Source: Marinihelvus sp963695135
GTDB taxonomy: Bacteria > Pseudomonadota > Gammaproteobacteria > Xanthomonadales > SZUA-36
Reading direction: 5' to 3'
Assembly (NCBI GenBank): GCA_963695135.1
Contig: CAVOGA010000002.1
Span: 186,001-250,000 of the forward strand
Length of the DNA stretch: 64,000 bases
Shown here: positions 55,322-64,000 of the stretch, in pieces
Position numbering within the stretch: position 1 is the first letter of the stretch
Layout of the letters: each line of letters starts with the position of its first letter
The notes under the pieces: model-generated
Databases searched by the model: none
Seen by the model: only the letters and a program-made list of their open reading frames with translations
Told to the model about the DNA's origin: nothing
Translations under genes and position numbers: made by a program

Positions 55322-56068
55322 ATGAAATTCAAGGATCACTTCTCCGGTCACGCCGGCGCCTATTCAAAAGCCCGCCCGGGATATCCCGGCGCCCTGTTCG
55401 AATGGCTCGCGGAACACGCCCCCGCACGGGGCCTGGCCTGGGATGTGGGAACCGGCAACGGCCAGGCGGCCAGGGCCCTGGCGCTGCACTTTGAGCGGGT
55501 CCACGCCACCGACGCCAGCCGCGCCCAGCTGGCGCATGCCTCAGGACCGCCACAGGTCTCGTTCAGCGTTGAACCCGCCGAGTCCTGCTCACTGGCGGAC
55601 GCCAGCGTTGACCTGGTCACCATCGGACAGGCGCTGCACTGGTTTGATCTTCCGGCCTTTTATGCTGAAGCCCGCCGGGTTCTGCGTCCCGGCGGCCTGC
55701 TGGCTGCGTGGACCTACCAGCTCAACCGCATCGACCCGGTGGTTGATGCCCTGGTGGAAGCTTTTTACGACCAGGTGATCGGACCCTACTGGCCGCCCGA
55801 GCGCGTGCACGTGGAGCAGGGGTACCGGGACCTGTCGTTTCCTTTCGAAGAACTGGATGTTCCTGACATGCCCCTGGTCAGCATCATGACGCTGGATGAC
55901 TACCTGGCCTATATCGATACCTGGTCGGCGGTGCGACGGTATCGCGCCGCCAATGGCGAAGATCCACTGAAATTGCTTCGTGAGCCCCTCAGGGCAGCCT
56001 GGGGCGAGGATATCGCCACCCGGCGCGTGACCTGGCCGCTGGTGGTGCGGGCCGGTTACCGTCCCTGA
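55322..56068 (+). CDS. Class I SAM-dependent methyltransferase
   Basis: A 248-residue methyltransferase of the methyltransf_11/UbiE-like group. It starts FKDHFSGHAGAYSKARPGYP, typical of trans-aconitate-methyltransferase-like proteins. Motif I is AWDVGTGNGQAARALALHF (about residue 39-57), then VDLVTIGQALHWFDLPAFYA and RVLRPGGLLAAWTYQLN. Substrate unknown. Convergent with lpxH, 5 bp apart. Confidence 0.88.
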   Translation: MKFKDHFSGHAGAYSKARPGYPGALFEWLAEHAPARGLAWDVGTGNGQAARALALHFERVHATDASRAQLAHASGPPQVSFSVEPAESCSLADASVDLVTIGQALHWFDLPAFYAEARRVLRPGGLLAAWTYQLNRIDPVVDALVEAFYDQVIGPYWPPERVHVEQGYRDLSFPFEELDVPDMPLVSIMTLDDYLAYIDTWSAVRRYRAANGEDPLKLLREPLRAAWGEDIATRRVTWPLVVRAGYRP

Positions 56069-56073
56069 GACGA

Positions 56074-56794
56074 TCAGGTCATGGCGTAGGGCAGGGCGTC
56101 CAGGCTGAGTCCCTCCGGTGATACGGTGAGGACGCTGCCCTGCTCGTACCAGTCCCCGAGAACCACCCGTTGCGTGTCATTGAATTCGTGCACGGCCGGC
56201 CGGTGCGTGTGGCCGTGGATCATGTGCTTGACATCATGCCGCTGCAGGGCCTGGGCGACCGCGCCGGCATTCACGTCCATGATGTCCATGGCGACGCCGT
56301 CCTTGTGATCGGCGCTCATCTCCCGGGCTTTCAGGGCCCAGGCGACGCGTTCTTCCGGTGACTTGGCAAGGAAGTCCTGTTGCCAGGCCGGGTCGCGCAG
56401 CATGGTCCGGATCTGCTGATACACCACGTCATCGGTGCACAGGGAGTCACCGTGCAGCAGCAGGGTTGGCGCACCATACAGGTCGATGACCGTTTCTTCC
56501 GCCAGCAGCGTCATGCCCGCCGCTGCCGCATAGGTTTCGCCGAGCAGGAAATCCCGGTTGCCATGCGTGAAGTACACCGGCACACCGCTTTTCACCAGTT
56601 GGGCCAAAGCGCCGGCTACAGCCTGCCCGACCGGGGTCGGGGCGTCGTCGCCCAGCCAGTATTCGAAAAGATCACCAAGGATATACAGGGCATCACGCCC
56701 CGGACGCATCGCTCTGCAGAAACTCCATGAACGCCCCGGTGGCAAGCGGGCGCTGATCATCCAGGTGCAGATCGGAAATGAACAGGGTGCTCAC
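56074..56794 (-). CDS. lpxH: UDP-2,3-diacylglucosamine hydrolase LpxH, one frameshift
   Basis: A calcineurin-like hydrolase of lipid A synthesis that yields lipid X at the inner membrane. With one extra G removed from GGGG near 56698 the protein is 239 residues long and starts STLFISDLHLDDQRP (metal Asp and His). It continues with DALYILGDLFEYWLGDD, YFTHGNRDFLLGE, LLLHGDSLCTDD and HMIHGHTHRPAVH. GTG 56794 overlaps nothing but lies 5 bp after the cyclophilin stop. The essential role argues that the shift is an error. Confidence 0.92.
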
Positions 56795-56798
56795 AGGC

Positions 56799-57374
56799 TC
56801 AGTACACTTCCACGGAGTTGATCACTACCGGTTCCAGCGGTACATCGTTGGCGCTGGTTTTGACGAAGCGGATCTTGTCCACCACGTCCATGCCTTCCAA
56901 CACGTGGCCGAAGACCGCGTAGCCCCATCCGCGCGGTTCGTTCTTGTTCTTGAAGTCCAGCTCAGGATTGGCTTCCACGTTGATAAAGAACTGCGAGGTG
57001 GCCGAATCCGGATCCGCAGTTCGCGCCATGGCGACGGTGCCGCGCAGATTTTTCAGGCCGTTGTCCGCCTCGTTCTTGATCGGCTTGCGTGTCGGCTTGG
57101 GCATCATGTCCGCCGTCAGGCCACCGCCCTGAATCATGAAGTAGCTGATGACCCGGTGGAAGACGGTGTTCTCGTAAAACCCGTCGTTGGCATACTGGAT
57201 AAAGTTCGCCACCGTCTCCGGCGCCTGGGTTGGATACAGTTCCAGGACGATGGTGCCCATGGTGGTGTTGATCGCCACGCGGGGTGATTTGTCGTCTTGC
57301 GCGGCCAGCGGTGTGCTGAATGCGAGGGTAAGCAGGGCAATGAGGATCAGCAGTGCTCCAATCCGTGAGGTCAT
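56799..57374 (-). CDS. Periplasmic cyclophilin-type peptidyl-prolyl isomerase
   Basis: A 191-residue PPIase. Signal peptide (GALLILIALLTLAFSTPLAA) then the cyclophilin core: NTTMGTIVLELYPTQAPETV, FYENTVFHRVISYFMIQGGG (catalytic Arg), GTVAMARTADPDSATSQFFI and YAVFGHVLEGMDVVDKI. Similar to PpiA, with an insertion-free bacterial core. ATG 57374 has GGAG 6 bp upstream. Followed by lpxH after 4 bp, as often seen in this group. Confidence 0.92.
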   Translation of the reverse strand: MTSRIGALLILIALLTLAFSTPLAAQDDKSPRVAINTTMGTIVLELYPTQAPETVANFIQYANDGFYENTVFHRVISYFMIQGGGLTADMMPKPTRKPIKNEADNGLKNLRGTVAMARTADPDSATSQFFINVEANPELDFKNKNEPRGWGYAVFGHVLEGMDVVDKIRFVKTSANDVPLEPVVINSVEVY

Positions 57375-57631
57375 GATCAACTCCGTCCGGTTCAGGAAAG
57401 CGCTCATCATACCGGCGCAAGGGCCACGATTAAACGGCCCGGTGACGGGGGCATGGTGGGCCGGGGTTCCGGTCCGCTGCGGCGCAGCGCGAACGCCTCG
57501 TAAAAAGGCCGCTTGTGTTATAATTTTCGGCTTGATTCCAGTCTTCTGACGCGCCGGTTTTGGTTCCCGCGGCCTGCTCAGAAAGAACATAGAAAACAAC
57601 AACGTGTATACCAATCGGAGAAGTGCTGCCC

Positions 57632-60184
57632 ATGGCTGAACTCGCCAAGGAAATTCTGCAGGTCAACCTCGAAGACGAGATGCGCCAGTCCTACCTCGAT
57701 TACGCGATGAGCGTCATCGTCGGGCGCGCCTTGCCGGATGTCCGGGACGGTCTCAAACCGGTTCACCGGCGGGTTCTCTACGCCATGAGCGAGCTGAACA
57801 ACGACTGGAACAAGCCCTACAAGAAATCCGCCCGCGTGGTCGGTGACGTTATCGGTAAATATCACCCGCACGGCGACTCGGCGGTGTACGACACGATCGT
57901 GCGCATGGCCCAGCCCTTTGCCATGCGTTACATGCTGGTTGATGGCCAGGGTAACTTCGGTTCCGTTGATGGCGACGCGCCCGCGGCCATGCGCTACACC
58001 GAGGTGCGCATGGCGCGCCTGGCCCACGAGATCCTGGCCGATATCGACCGTGAAACGGTGGATTTCGGGCCGAACTACGATGAGACCGAGCATGAGCCGC
58101 TGGTCATGCCGACCCGGGTGCCGACCCTGCTGATCAACGGCTCGGCCGGTATCGCCGTGGGTATGGCGACCAACATCCCGCCGCACAACCTGGGCGAAGT
58201 GATCAGCGCCACCATCGCGCTGATCGAAAACCCCGATCTCGATATTGACGGCATCATGCAGATCATGCCCGGACCGGATTTCCCGACCGCGGGGATGATC
58301 AACGGCGCCCAGGGCATCCACGACGCCTATCACACGGGCCGGGGCAGGATTTACCTGCGTGCACGCACCCACGTGGAGATGGATGAGAGTAACGGCAAGC
58401 CGAGCATCATCTGCACCGAGCTGCCCTACCAGGTCAACAAGGCGCGCCTGCTCGAGAAAATTGCCGAGCTGGTGAAGGAGAAGAAACTCGAGGGCATCAC
58501 GGAGCTGCGTGACGAGTCTGACAAGGACGGTATGCGGGTGGTGATTGAGCTGCGCCGCGGCGAAGTGCCCGAGGTGCTGCTCAACAACCTGTTCAAGCAC
58601 ACGGCGATGCAAAACGTGTTCGGCATCAACATGGTGGCGCTGGTTAATGGTCAGCCACGCCTGCTGAACATCAAGGAAGTCCTGCTGGCCTTTGTCGGTC
58701 ACCGGCGTGAGGTGGTTACCCGCCGCACCCTGTTTGATTTGCGCAAGGCACGCGCCCGCGCCCACGTGCTGGAAGGTCTGACCGTTGCCCTGGCCAACCT
58801 TGACGAGATGATCGAATTGATCAAGGCCTCGCCGACGCCTGCGGATGCCCGCGAAGCCCTGGTGGCGCGCCGCTGGGCCCCGGGACTGGTGGCGGCGATG
58901 CTTGAGCAGGGTGGCGGCGAAGTGTCGCGTCCGGAAGACCTGGACCCGCAGTACGGCCTGCACGGCGATGGCTACCAGCTGTCGGACATCCAGGCCCAGG
59001 AAATTCTCAATATGCGCCTGCACCGCCTGACCGGCCTGGAGCAGGAAAAGCTGACGACGGAGTACGAGGAAATCCTCGAGACCGTTCGTGAGCTGCTGCG
59101 AATCCTTTCCGATCCGGAACGCCTGATGCAGGTGATCCGGGAAGAGCTCGAGGAAATTCGTGAAAACTACAACGACGAGCGCCGCACGGAGATCATCGAA
59201 CAGCGCCTCGACCTGAGCCTCGAGGACCTGATCACCGAGGAAGACGTGGTCGTCACGATTTCGCACGGGGGTTACGTCAAGTCCCAGATCCTGGACCGCT
59301 ACCAGTCCCAGCGGCGTGGCGGCAAGGGCAAAAGTGCCACCAAGGTGAAGGAAGAGGATTTTATCGACCAGCTCTTCGTAGCCAATACGCACGATACGAT
59401 GCTGTGTTTTACCAGCCGCGGCAAGATTCACTGGCTGAAGGTCTACGAATTGCCCCAGGCCAGCCACGCCTCGCGCGGCAAGCCGATCGTCAACCTGCTG
59501 CCGTTGGAAAAGGACGAGCGCGTCAACGCGGTGCTGCCGGTGCGCGAATACCAGGAAGGGCACTACGTGTTCTTCGCGACGCGCAAGGGCGTGGTCAAGA
59601 AAACGCCGTTGCAGGACTATTCGCGTCCGCGGGCGTCGGGTATCTGGGCCATCAGCCTGGATGACGACGACGAACTCGTGAACGTGGCGATTACCGACGG
59701 AGAGCAGGACATCATGTTGTTCTCCTCGAGCGGTAAATGCATCCGCTTTGCCGAGAAGGACGTCCGCTCCATGGGTCGCCAGACCCGCGGGGTTATCGGC
59801 ATTCGTCTGCAGAAGAACGAGCAGGTCGTGTCAATGCTCGTGCTGGACGAGGGTGACGTTCTCACGGCCACCGAGCGCGGCTATGGCAAGCGGACCCGGG
59901 TCGAGGAATTCAGCCCCCAGGGGCGCGGCGGCCAGGGCGTGATCGGTATCCAGACCTCTGCGCGCAACGGCGCCCTGGTCCGGGCGCTGCAGGTCACTGA
60001 TGAAAACGACATCATGCTGATTTCCGACGGCGGCACCCTGGTGCGGACCCGTACCGACGAAATTTCCGTGCTGGGACGTAACACCCAGGGTGTGACCCTG
60101 ATCCGGCTGGCGGATAACGAAAAGCTGGTCGGTATGGCGCGCATCGAAGCCGAAGGTGACGACGCGGAAGAGGCGGTGGAGTGA
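57632..60184 (+). CDS. gyrA: DNA gyrase subunit A
   Basis: An 850-residue topoisomerase subunit that cuts and rejoins DNA. The catalytic Tyr is in AAMRYTEVRM (about residue 122). The quinolone region reads YHPHGDSAVYDTIVRMAQPF with Ser and Asp at the positions that mutate in resistant strains, so it is the susceptible form. The C-terminal wrapping domain has the GyrA box QRRGGKG and the usual beta-pinwheel repeats. ATG 57632 (MAELAKEILQVN) was chosen. The acidic tail ends EGDDAEEAVE. Confidence 0.98.
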   Translation: MAELAKEILQVNLEDEMRQSYLDYAMSVIVGRALPDVRDGLKPVHRRVLYAMSELNNDWNKPYKKSARVVGDVIGKYHPHGDSAVYDTIVRMAQPFAMRYMLVDGQGNFGSVDGDAPAAMRYTEVRMARLAHEILADIDRETVDFGPNYDETEHEPLVMPTRVPTLLINGSAGIAVGMATNIPPHNLGEVISATIALIENPDLDIDGIMQIMPGPDFPTAGMINGAQGIHDAYHTGRGRIYLRARTHVEMDESNGKPSIICTELPYQVNKARLLEKIAELVKEKKLEGITELRDESDKDGMRVVIELRRGEVPEVLLNNLFKHTAMQNVFGINMVALVNGQPRLLNIKEVLLAFVGHRREVVTRRTLFDLRKARARAHVLEGLTVALANLDEMIELIKASPTPADAREALVARRWAPGLVAAMLEQGGGEVSRPEDLDPQYGLHGDGYQLSDIQAQEILNMRLHRLTGLEQEKLTTEYEEILETVRELLRILSDPERLMQVIREELEEIRENYNDERRTEIIEQRLDLSLEDLITEEDVVVTISHGGYVKSQILDRYQSQRRGGKGKSATKVKEEDFIDQLFVANTHDTMLCFTSRGKIHWLKVYELPQASHASRGKPIVNLLPLEKDERVNAVLPVREYQEGHYVFFATRKGVVKKTPLQDYSRPRASGIWAISLDDDDELVNVAITDGEQDIMLFSSSGKCIRFAEKDVRSMGRQTRGVIGIRLQKNEQVVSMLVLDEGDVLTATERGYGKRTRVEEFSPQGRGGQGVIGIQTSARNGALVRALQVTDENDIMLISDGGTLVRTRTDEISVLGRNTQGVTLIRLADNEKLVGMARIEAEGDDAEEAVE

Positions 60185-60215
60185 CCCTTCCGGGCTGATC
60201 CGCAATCCAATCAGC

Positions 60216-60248
60216 AGGCCGCCCCGGCAGATGACGCCGGGGCGGCCT
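60216..60248. terminator. Bidirectional hairpin between gyrA and the peroxiredoxin gene
   Basis: 13-bp stem AGGCCGCCCCGGC / GCCGGGGCGGCCT with loop AGATGAC, lying between two convergent stops (60184 and 60255). No T-run, but the stem is very stable. Confidence 0.65.
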
Positions 60249-60254
60249 GAAGTT

Positions 60255-60734
60255 TCAGATCTGTTCCAGCACGTACTCTGCGCTGCTGACCTTGAAATCA
60301 CCACCCTCTTCGACGAACAGCTGTGTCACCACGCCGTCGTCGGCCACCAGGGCGAAGCGCTGGCCGCGCTTGCCCATGCCAAAACCCGTGGCGTCCAGTT
60401 CCAGGCCCATGGCGGAAACCCACTCGCCATTGCCATCGGCCAGCATGTCGATCGCATCGGCCCCGGCGCTGTCCTGCCAGGCTTTCATCACGAAGATGTC
60501 GTTGACCGCCGTGCAGGCGATCGCATCCACACCTTTGCCCTTGAGGGCTTCGGCATGCTCAACAAAACCCGGCAGGTGACGGGCGGAGCAGGTCGGGGTG
60601 AAGGCCCCGGGAACGGAAAACAGCACCACGCGGCGGCCCGCAAAGTAGTCTTTGGAAGCGACGGGGTGCGGTCCGTTTTCGGACATGGTGGTTACTACGG
60701 CCTGGGGAATATGGTCGCCGACCTTGATGGTCAT
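60255..60734 (-). CDS. Peroxiredoxin, Prx5/AhpC-like
   Basis: A 159-residue thiol peroxidase. The peroxidatic Cys lies in VPGAFTPTCSARHLPGF (about residue 44). DIFVMKAWQDSAGADAIDML and the N-terminal VGDHIPQAVVTT fit the Prx5 group, which uses glutathione or glutaredoxin. ATG 60734 follows AGGAGA; an upstream in-frame start would include this site. Its frame is intact, unlike the paralogue at 35.6 kb. Confidence 0.93.
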   Translation of the reverse strand: MTIKVGDHIPQAVVTTMSENGPHPVASKDYFAGRRVVLFSVPGAFTPTCSARHLPGFVEHAEALKGKGVDAIACTAVNDIFVMKAWQDSAGADAIDMLADGNGEWVSAMGLELDATGFGMGKRGQRFALVADDGVVTQLFVEEGGDFKVSSAEYVLEQI

Positions 60735-60919
60735 GATGTTCTCCTGTTGCATTGATTTTAGCCACGGGCCAAGTGTGGCGCGGGCCGGAAAAAGATGAAT
60801 TATAGGGCGGTTGCGTCAGCAGAATGTGACGTCTTCACCAACAGGGAGCTGATTTTCTTTCGGGGGCAGGGCGCCCCGCGCGGAAATGCGCGTCAAACGG
60901 GTCAGGCAGCCTGAGTGTC

Positions 60920-61285
60920 TCAGGCTGCGAAAATCTTGTCTATCGCCAGGTCGAGTTGCCCGGGACTTACGGGCTTGGTCACGTATCCGGCTGCGCCGAG
61001 TCGCATGCCCCAGATCCTGTCGCTGTCCGCACTGCGCGAACTGACGAAGATCACGGGGATCTGCGTGGTAGCGGGATCACGCGCCAGGGATCGCTTGGCT
61101 TCGTATCCGCTCATGCCCGGCATCACGATATCCATCAGGATGACGTCGGGCTGTTCCTCTCTGGCTAGCTGGAGTGCCTCTTCACCGTTGTTGGCGGTGA
61201 GGGCCTCGTGGCCTTTGGCTTCGACCAGTTTCCTCAGTTTGAAGCGATAGATTTGTGAATCATCGACTATCAATACTTTGGCCAT
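60920..61285 (-). CDS. CheY-like single-domain response regulator
   Basis: A 121-residue receiver with no output domain. Acidic pocket VDDS (about residue 7-10), phospho-acceptor Asp in VILMDIVMPGMSG (about 51), Ser/Thr switch in VIFVSSR and conserved Lys in YVTKPVSPG (about 105). Resembles PilG/PilH-type twitching regulators. A perfect 10-bp inverted repeat (GCAGCCTGAG-TGT-CTCAGGCTGC, 60906-60928) overlaps the end of the gene and may act as a terminator. Confidence 0.92.
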   Translation of the reverse strand: MAKVLIVDDSQIYRFKLRKLVEAKGHEALTANNGEEALQLAREEQPDVILMDIVMPGMSGYEAKRSLARDPATTQIPVIFVSSRSADSDRIWGMRLGAAGYVTKPVSPGQLDLAIDKIFAA

Positions 61286-61372
61286 ATTCGAGCCTTTTGT
61301 TGTATTACCTACAAGGGTAGGGCCAGTATGCCCTACATTTCAGTCATTTGGAAGAACTTTCGCTAATTAACA

Positions 61373-62374
61373 TTACAAGAGCTTGACGACACTTCGTCCC
61401 AGGGTCTCGCCGGCGAGCATAGCCTCGAATGCCGCCGGTAGTTCACTGAGTGTCAGCTCACGCTGACAGATCTGTTCCAGGTGGGTGGGTTTCCATGGTC
61501 CCGCCAGGCGCTCCCAGAGCTTAGCACGGATATCATAGGGGCAATTCTCTGAAGAAATACCGATGATGCTGACCCCGCGAAGAATCATCGGCATCACCGT
61601 GGTCTGCAGCGCGATGCCACCGGCCAGGCCGCAGCAGGCAATGTTGCCGTACTGGTCGATGACGCGGGTCAGCCCACTGAGCATGTCGCCGCCGACATTG
61701 TCGAAGGCGCCGGCCCAGCGCGCCTTCTCCAGTGGTTTCTGACCCCAGTGAAGGTCGTGCCGGGAAATGCACTGCGTGGCGCCCAGGCGCTCCAGGTAGT
61801 CGAACTCGCCGACCTTGCCGGTGATCGCGTGGACCTCGTAACCTGCCGTGGTGAAGATATCGATGGCGAAACTGCCGACACCGCCGGTAGCGCCGGTGAC
61901 CAGGATCGGGCCCATGTCAGGACGCTGGCCGTTGGCCTCCATGCGATAGAGCCCCAGGGCCGCGCTGAACCCGGCCGTGCCGATAATCATGGCCTCCCGA
62001 GGGGTCAGGCCGGGTGGAATGGCCACCGTGCTGTCTGCCTCCAGCCTGAGATATTCGCTGTAACCACCGTCGCGTTGCTGGGATTGGCGGCAGCCGGTAA
62101 CCAGGACCGGGTCACCAACCTTGAAGGCGTCCGACTCTGACTCGACCACCTCGCCGGCCACGTCGATACCGCCGTTAATGGGGAACACGGAGGCAATTTT
62201 TCCCTTGCCGGTCCCGGCCAGCGCATCCTTGTAGTTGACGCTGGAGTAGTGCGCCCGGATGGTGATTTCACCGGGACTCAACTCATCCAGGGAAACCGTT
62301 TCCACGGCTGAGCGATAGCCGTCGCTGTCGTTGTGGATACGAAAGGCCTGAAACTGGTCGGGAATCTGTGACAT
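61373..62374 (-). CDS. YhdH/YhfP family quinone oxidoreductase (acrylyl-CoA reductase AcuI type)
   Basis: A 333-residue zinc-free MDR dehydrogenase. The nucleotide-binding block ILVTGATGGVGSFAIDIFTT (about residue 154-173) and family-specific YSSVNYKDALAGTGKGKIA (about 42-60) and PINGGIDVAGEVVES are present. The last residues AFEAMLAGETLGRSVVKL are typical. AcuI reduces acrylyl-CoA with NADPH, in acrylate/DMSP or propionate-related metabolism; the substrate here is inferred from family only. Confidence 0.9.
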   Translation of the reverse strand: MSQIPDQFQAFRIHNDSDGYRSAVETVSLDELSPGEITIRAHYSSVNYKDALAGTGKGKIASVFPINGGIDVAGEVVESESDAFKVGDPVLVTGCRQSQQRDGGYSEYLRLEADSTVAIPPGLTPREAMIIGTAGFSAALGLYRMEANGQRPDMGPILVTGATGGVGSFAIDIFTTAGYEVHAITGKVGEFDYLERLGATQCISRHDLHWGQKPLEKARWAGAFDNVGGDMLSGLTRVIDQYGNIACCGLAGGIALQTTVMPMILRGVSIIGISSENCPYDIRAKLWERLAGPWKPTHLEQICQRELTLSELPAAFEAMLAGETLGRSVVKLL

Positions 62375-62528
62375 GGATGCTCCGGAATGATCAACCGTCC
62401 AGATAATATCAGCACATGGATGAAAGCGGGACGCCCCGCGTGAAATCTCGCGCCCCGACCGGTTTGGTCAGGGCGCGCCGTAGCGGGGACGCAGACTGCG
62501 CGGGAGGGTGCCGGAGCGGCAGTCGCGC

Positions 62529-63956
62529 CTAGTTGGAGCGGTGAATAGCCCGCCCGTCGAGGTGCAACGCGGCCTCGTGAATCGCTTCGGACATGGTCGG
62601 GTGCGCGTGCACGATGCGCGCCAGATCCTCCGCTGAACCATGGAACTCCATGGCGACCACGCACTCGGCGATCAGCTCGGAGGCAGCGGCGCCGATGATG
62701 TGCACGCCGAGGAGCTCATCGGTTTCCGCGTCGCTGATGACCTTGACCAGGCCATCGGTCTGGCCGCTGGCAAGGGCGCGACCGGCCGCGGCAAAGGGAA
62801 AGGTTCCGACCTTGTAGTCGATGCCTTCCTCTTTGAGCTGTGGCTCGGTTTTACCAACCCAGGCAATTTCCGGATCGGTATAGATCACCCAGGGCACCGT
62901 ATCGAAATGAATATGGGCCGGTTTGCCGGCAATCATTTCCGCGACGGCAACGCCTTCCTCCGAGGCCTTGTGGGCAAGCATCGGGCCGCGCACGCAGTCG
63001 CCGACAGCCCAGACGTGTTCCGCAGTGGTCTGGGAGTTCTCATTGACCTCGATCTGGCCGCGTTCGGTGAGCTTGACGCCGCTGTCGTCCGCCAGCAATC
63101 CATCCGTAAAGGCGCGGCGCCCGACGGCGACCAGCAGCCGGTCGAACGTCAGCTTGCTCTCACCATCCTTGTCTTCGATCGTGACCTCGACCTTGCCCTT
63201 TTTCACTACCGCGCCCTTGACCAGGGTGCCAAGGCGAATATCGAGCCCCTGCTTCTTGAAGATGCGCTGGGCCTGTTTGGCAATGTCGGGATCCGTGGCG
63301 GCCAGGAAATCAGGCATGGCCTCAAGCAGGGTGACTTCGGCGCCAAGCCAGTTCCAGACCGATCCGAGCTCCAGGCCGATAACGCCGGCGCCGATTACAC
63401 CCAGCGTCTCCGGGGTTTCCGGAAAATCCAGTGCGCCCACGTTGTCCACGATGTATTCGCCATCGAACTCCACGTTCGGAATTGCAATGGGGACGGAGCC
63501 GGAGGCCAGGATCACGTTTTTTGCCTCCAGCATCACCGCCTCGCCGCCGTCGGCCGGAGTCACCTCGACGCGGCGGCCTGCATGCAGGGTGCCCGTGCCG
63601 TGGAAGGAGGTGATCTTGTTGGCCTTGAACAGCATGCTTACGCCGCCGGTCAGTTTCTTGACGATCTCGTCCTTGCGCGCCAGCATGCGGCTGACATCCA
63701 TGCTCACGTCGGAGGCATTGATGCCATGGCTGGCGTAATCGTGCTGCACGTGATGGAAATGCTTGCTGGAATCGAGCAAGGCCTTGGAAGGTATGCAGCC
63801 GATGTTGAGGCAGGTACCACCCAGGGCCATTTTGCCATCCTTGCCAACGTACTTTTCGACACAGGCTGTTTTAAGCCCCAGCTGCGCGGCACGGATGGCG
63901 GCGACATAACCGCCCGGCCCGCCGCCGATTACCACCAGATCAAATTGTTCAGACAT
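62529..63956 (-). CDS. lpdA: Dihydrolipoyl dehydrogenase (E3)
   Basis: A 475-residue flavoprotein that reoxidises dihydrolipoamide in 2-oxo acid dehydrogenase complexes. FAD motif LVVIGGGPGGYVAAIRAAQL (about residue 6-25), redox disulfide GGTCLNIGCIPSKALLD, NAD motif LGVIGAGVIGLELGSVW, and the C-terminal His-Glu pair HAHPTMSEAIHEAAL. An AGGAACG site precedes ATG 63956. The AT at the window end suggests the E2 gene (for example sucB) lies further upstream, but it is not visible. Confidence 0.96.
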   Translation of the reverse strand: MSEQFDLVVIGGGPGGYVAAIRAAQLGLKTACVEKYVGKDGKMALGGTCLNIGCIPSKALLDSSKHFHHVQHDYASHGINASDVSMDVSRMLARKDEIVKKLTGGVSMLFKANKITSFHGTGTLHAGRRVEVTPADGGEAVMLEAKNVILASGSVPIAIPNVEFDGEYIVDNVGALDFPETPETLGVIGAGVIGLELGSVWNWLGAEVTLLEAMPDFLAATDPDIAKQAQRIFKKQGLDIRLGTLVKGAVVKKGKVEVTIEDKDGESKLTFDRLLVAVGRRAFTDGLLADDSGVKLTERGQIEVNENSQTTAEHVWAVGDCVRGPMLAHKASEEGVAVAEMIAGKPAHIHFDTVPWVIYTDPEIAWVGKTEPQLKEEGIDYKVGTFPFAAAGRALASGQTDGLVKVISDAETDELLGVHIIGAAASELIAECVVAMEFHGSAEDLARIVHAHPTMSEAIHEAALHLDGRAIHRSN

Positions 63957-64000
63957 TGTTCGTTCCTGCTGTTCGATTCAGGAGCGGCGCCGGCATCAGC

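Noticed and set aside
57578..59563. 661-codon open frame antisense to gyrA
   Set aside because: A GC-rich shadow of gyrA with no recognisable domain, composition rich in His/Gln/Arg, and no ribosome binding site.
1..64000. tRNA or rRNA genes
   Set aside because: I scanned intergenic gaps for cloverleaf-like and rRNA-like segments and saw none.

Overview
The window is GC-rich, gene-dense and carries a typical free-living gammaproteobacterial gene set: deoA-deoD-cdd, xseB-ispA-dxs, accA-tilS, gluQ, efp, mtaD-ubiG-mupP-yciK, tesA divergent from ybbA-ybbP, lpxH, gyrA and lpdA. The mtaD-ubiG-mupP-yciK order, a FimX-like protein and CsrB/RsmZ-like RNAs point to a gammaproteobacterium of the Xanthomonadales/Chromatiales/Pseudomonas side rather than an enteric. 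The exact lineage is inference.

Layout. 1-6.9 kb: nucleoside salvage, a Tat-exported GMC oxidoreductase pair, an exported RidA protein, a small coiled-coil protein, a universal stress protein, a DUF2238 membrane protein and AlkB. 6.9-15.4 kb (minus strand): isoprenoid genes (dxs, ispA), xseB, tilS, accA, gluQ and a FimX-like protein. 15.6-22.6 kb: efp, mtaD, ubiG, a MupP-type phosphatase, a squalene-synthase-like protein, a GFA protein, an FmdB zinc ribbon, yciK, an Ada/Ogt-type protein and hinT. 22.6-25.8 kb is an unusual accessory island of lower GC. It holds a DUF6502 gene, a repeat-rich exported protein, and two divergently transcribed RNAs with many GGA motifs in hairpin loops, each ending in an intrinsic terminator. 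25.8-32.2 kb: asnS, iscA, then a regulatory block (GAF-SpoIIE phosphatase, RsbW-like kinase, STAS antagonist, ECF sigma factor, anti-sigma factor, PrsW protease). 32.2-47.4 kb: a secreted VPS10/BNR-repeat protein, a peroxiredoxin, a PhyH dioxygenase, a diheme cytochrome c, YbbP-YbbA/TesA, an RND efflux pair and an exported methyltransferase-like protein. 47.4-64 kb: a TPR-OGT glycosyltransferase, an aminotransferase, a TrxR-like ferredoxin reductase, ung, membrane proteins, a DUF455 protein, a methyltransferase, lpxH, a cyclophilin, gyrA, a peroxiredoxin, a CheY-like regulator, an AcuI-type reductase and lpdA.

The most interesting locus is 24999-25640: two CsrB/RsmZ-like candidate RNAs that share one about 100-bp regulatory region containing TAGCCA repeats, matching GGCTATAG promoter cores and a degenerate GacA/UvrY-like box. 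Next to it is a protein with six IEKSGTG heptads in front of its signal peptide and about 19 GGGTGVEIS-type nonapeptides behind it.

Quality warning. Many genes, including essential ones (dxs, asnS, lpxH), are interrupted by single-base indels, mostly single-base gains and often outside homopolymers. By hand I count about 38 gains and 9 losses in about 16 genes. This looks like raw-read or assembly error, so I annotate these genes over their full span and do not call them pseudogenes.
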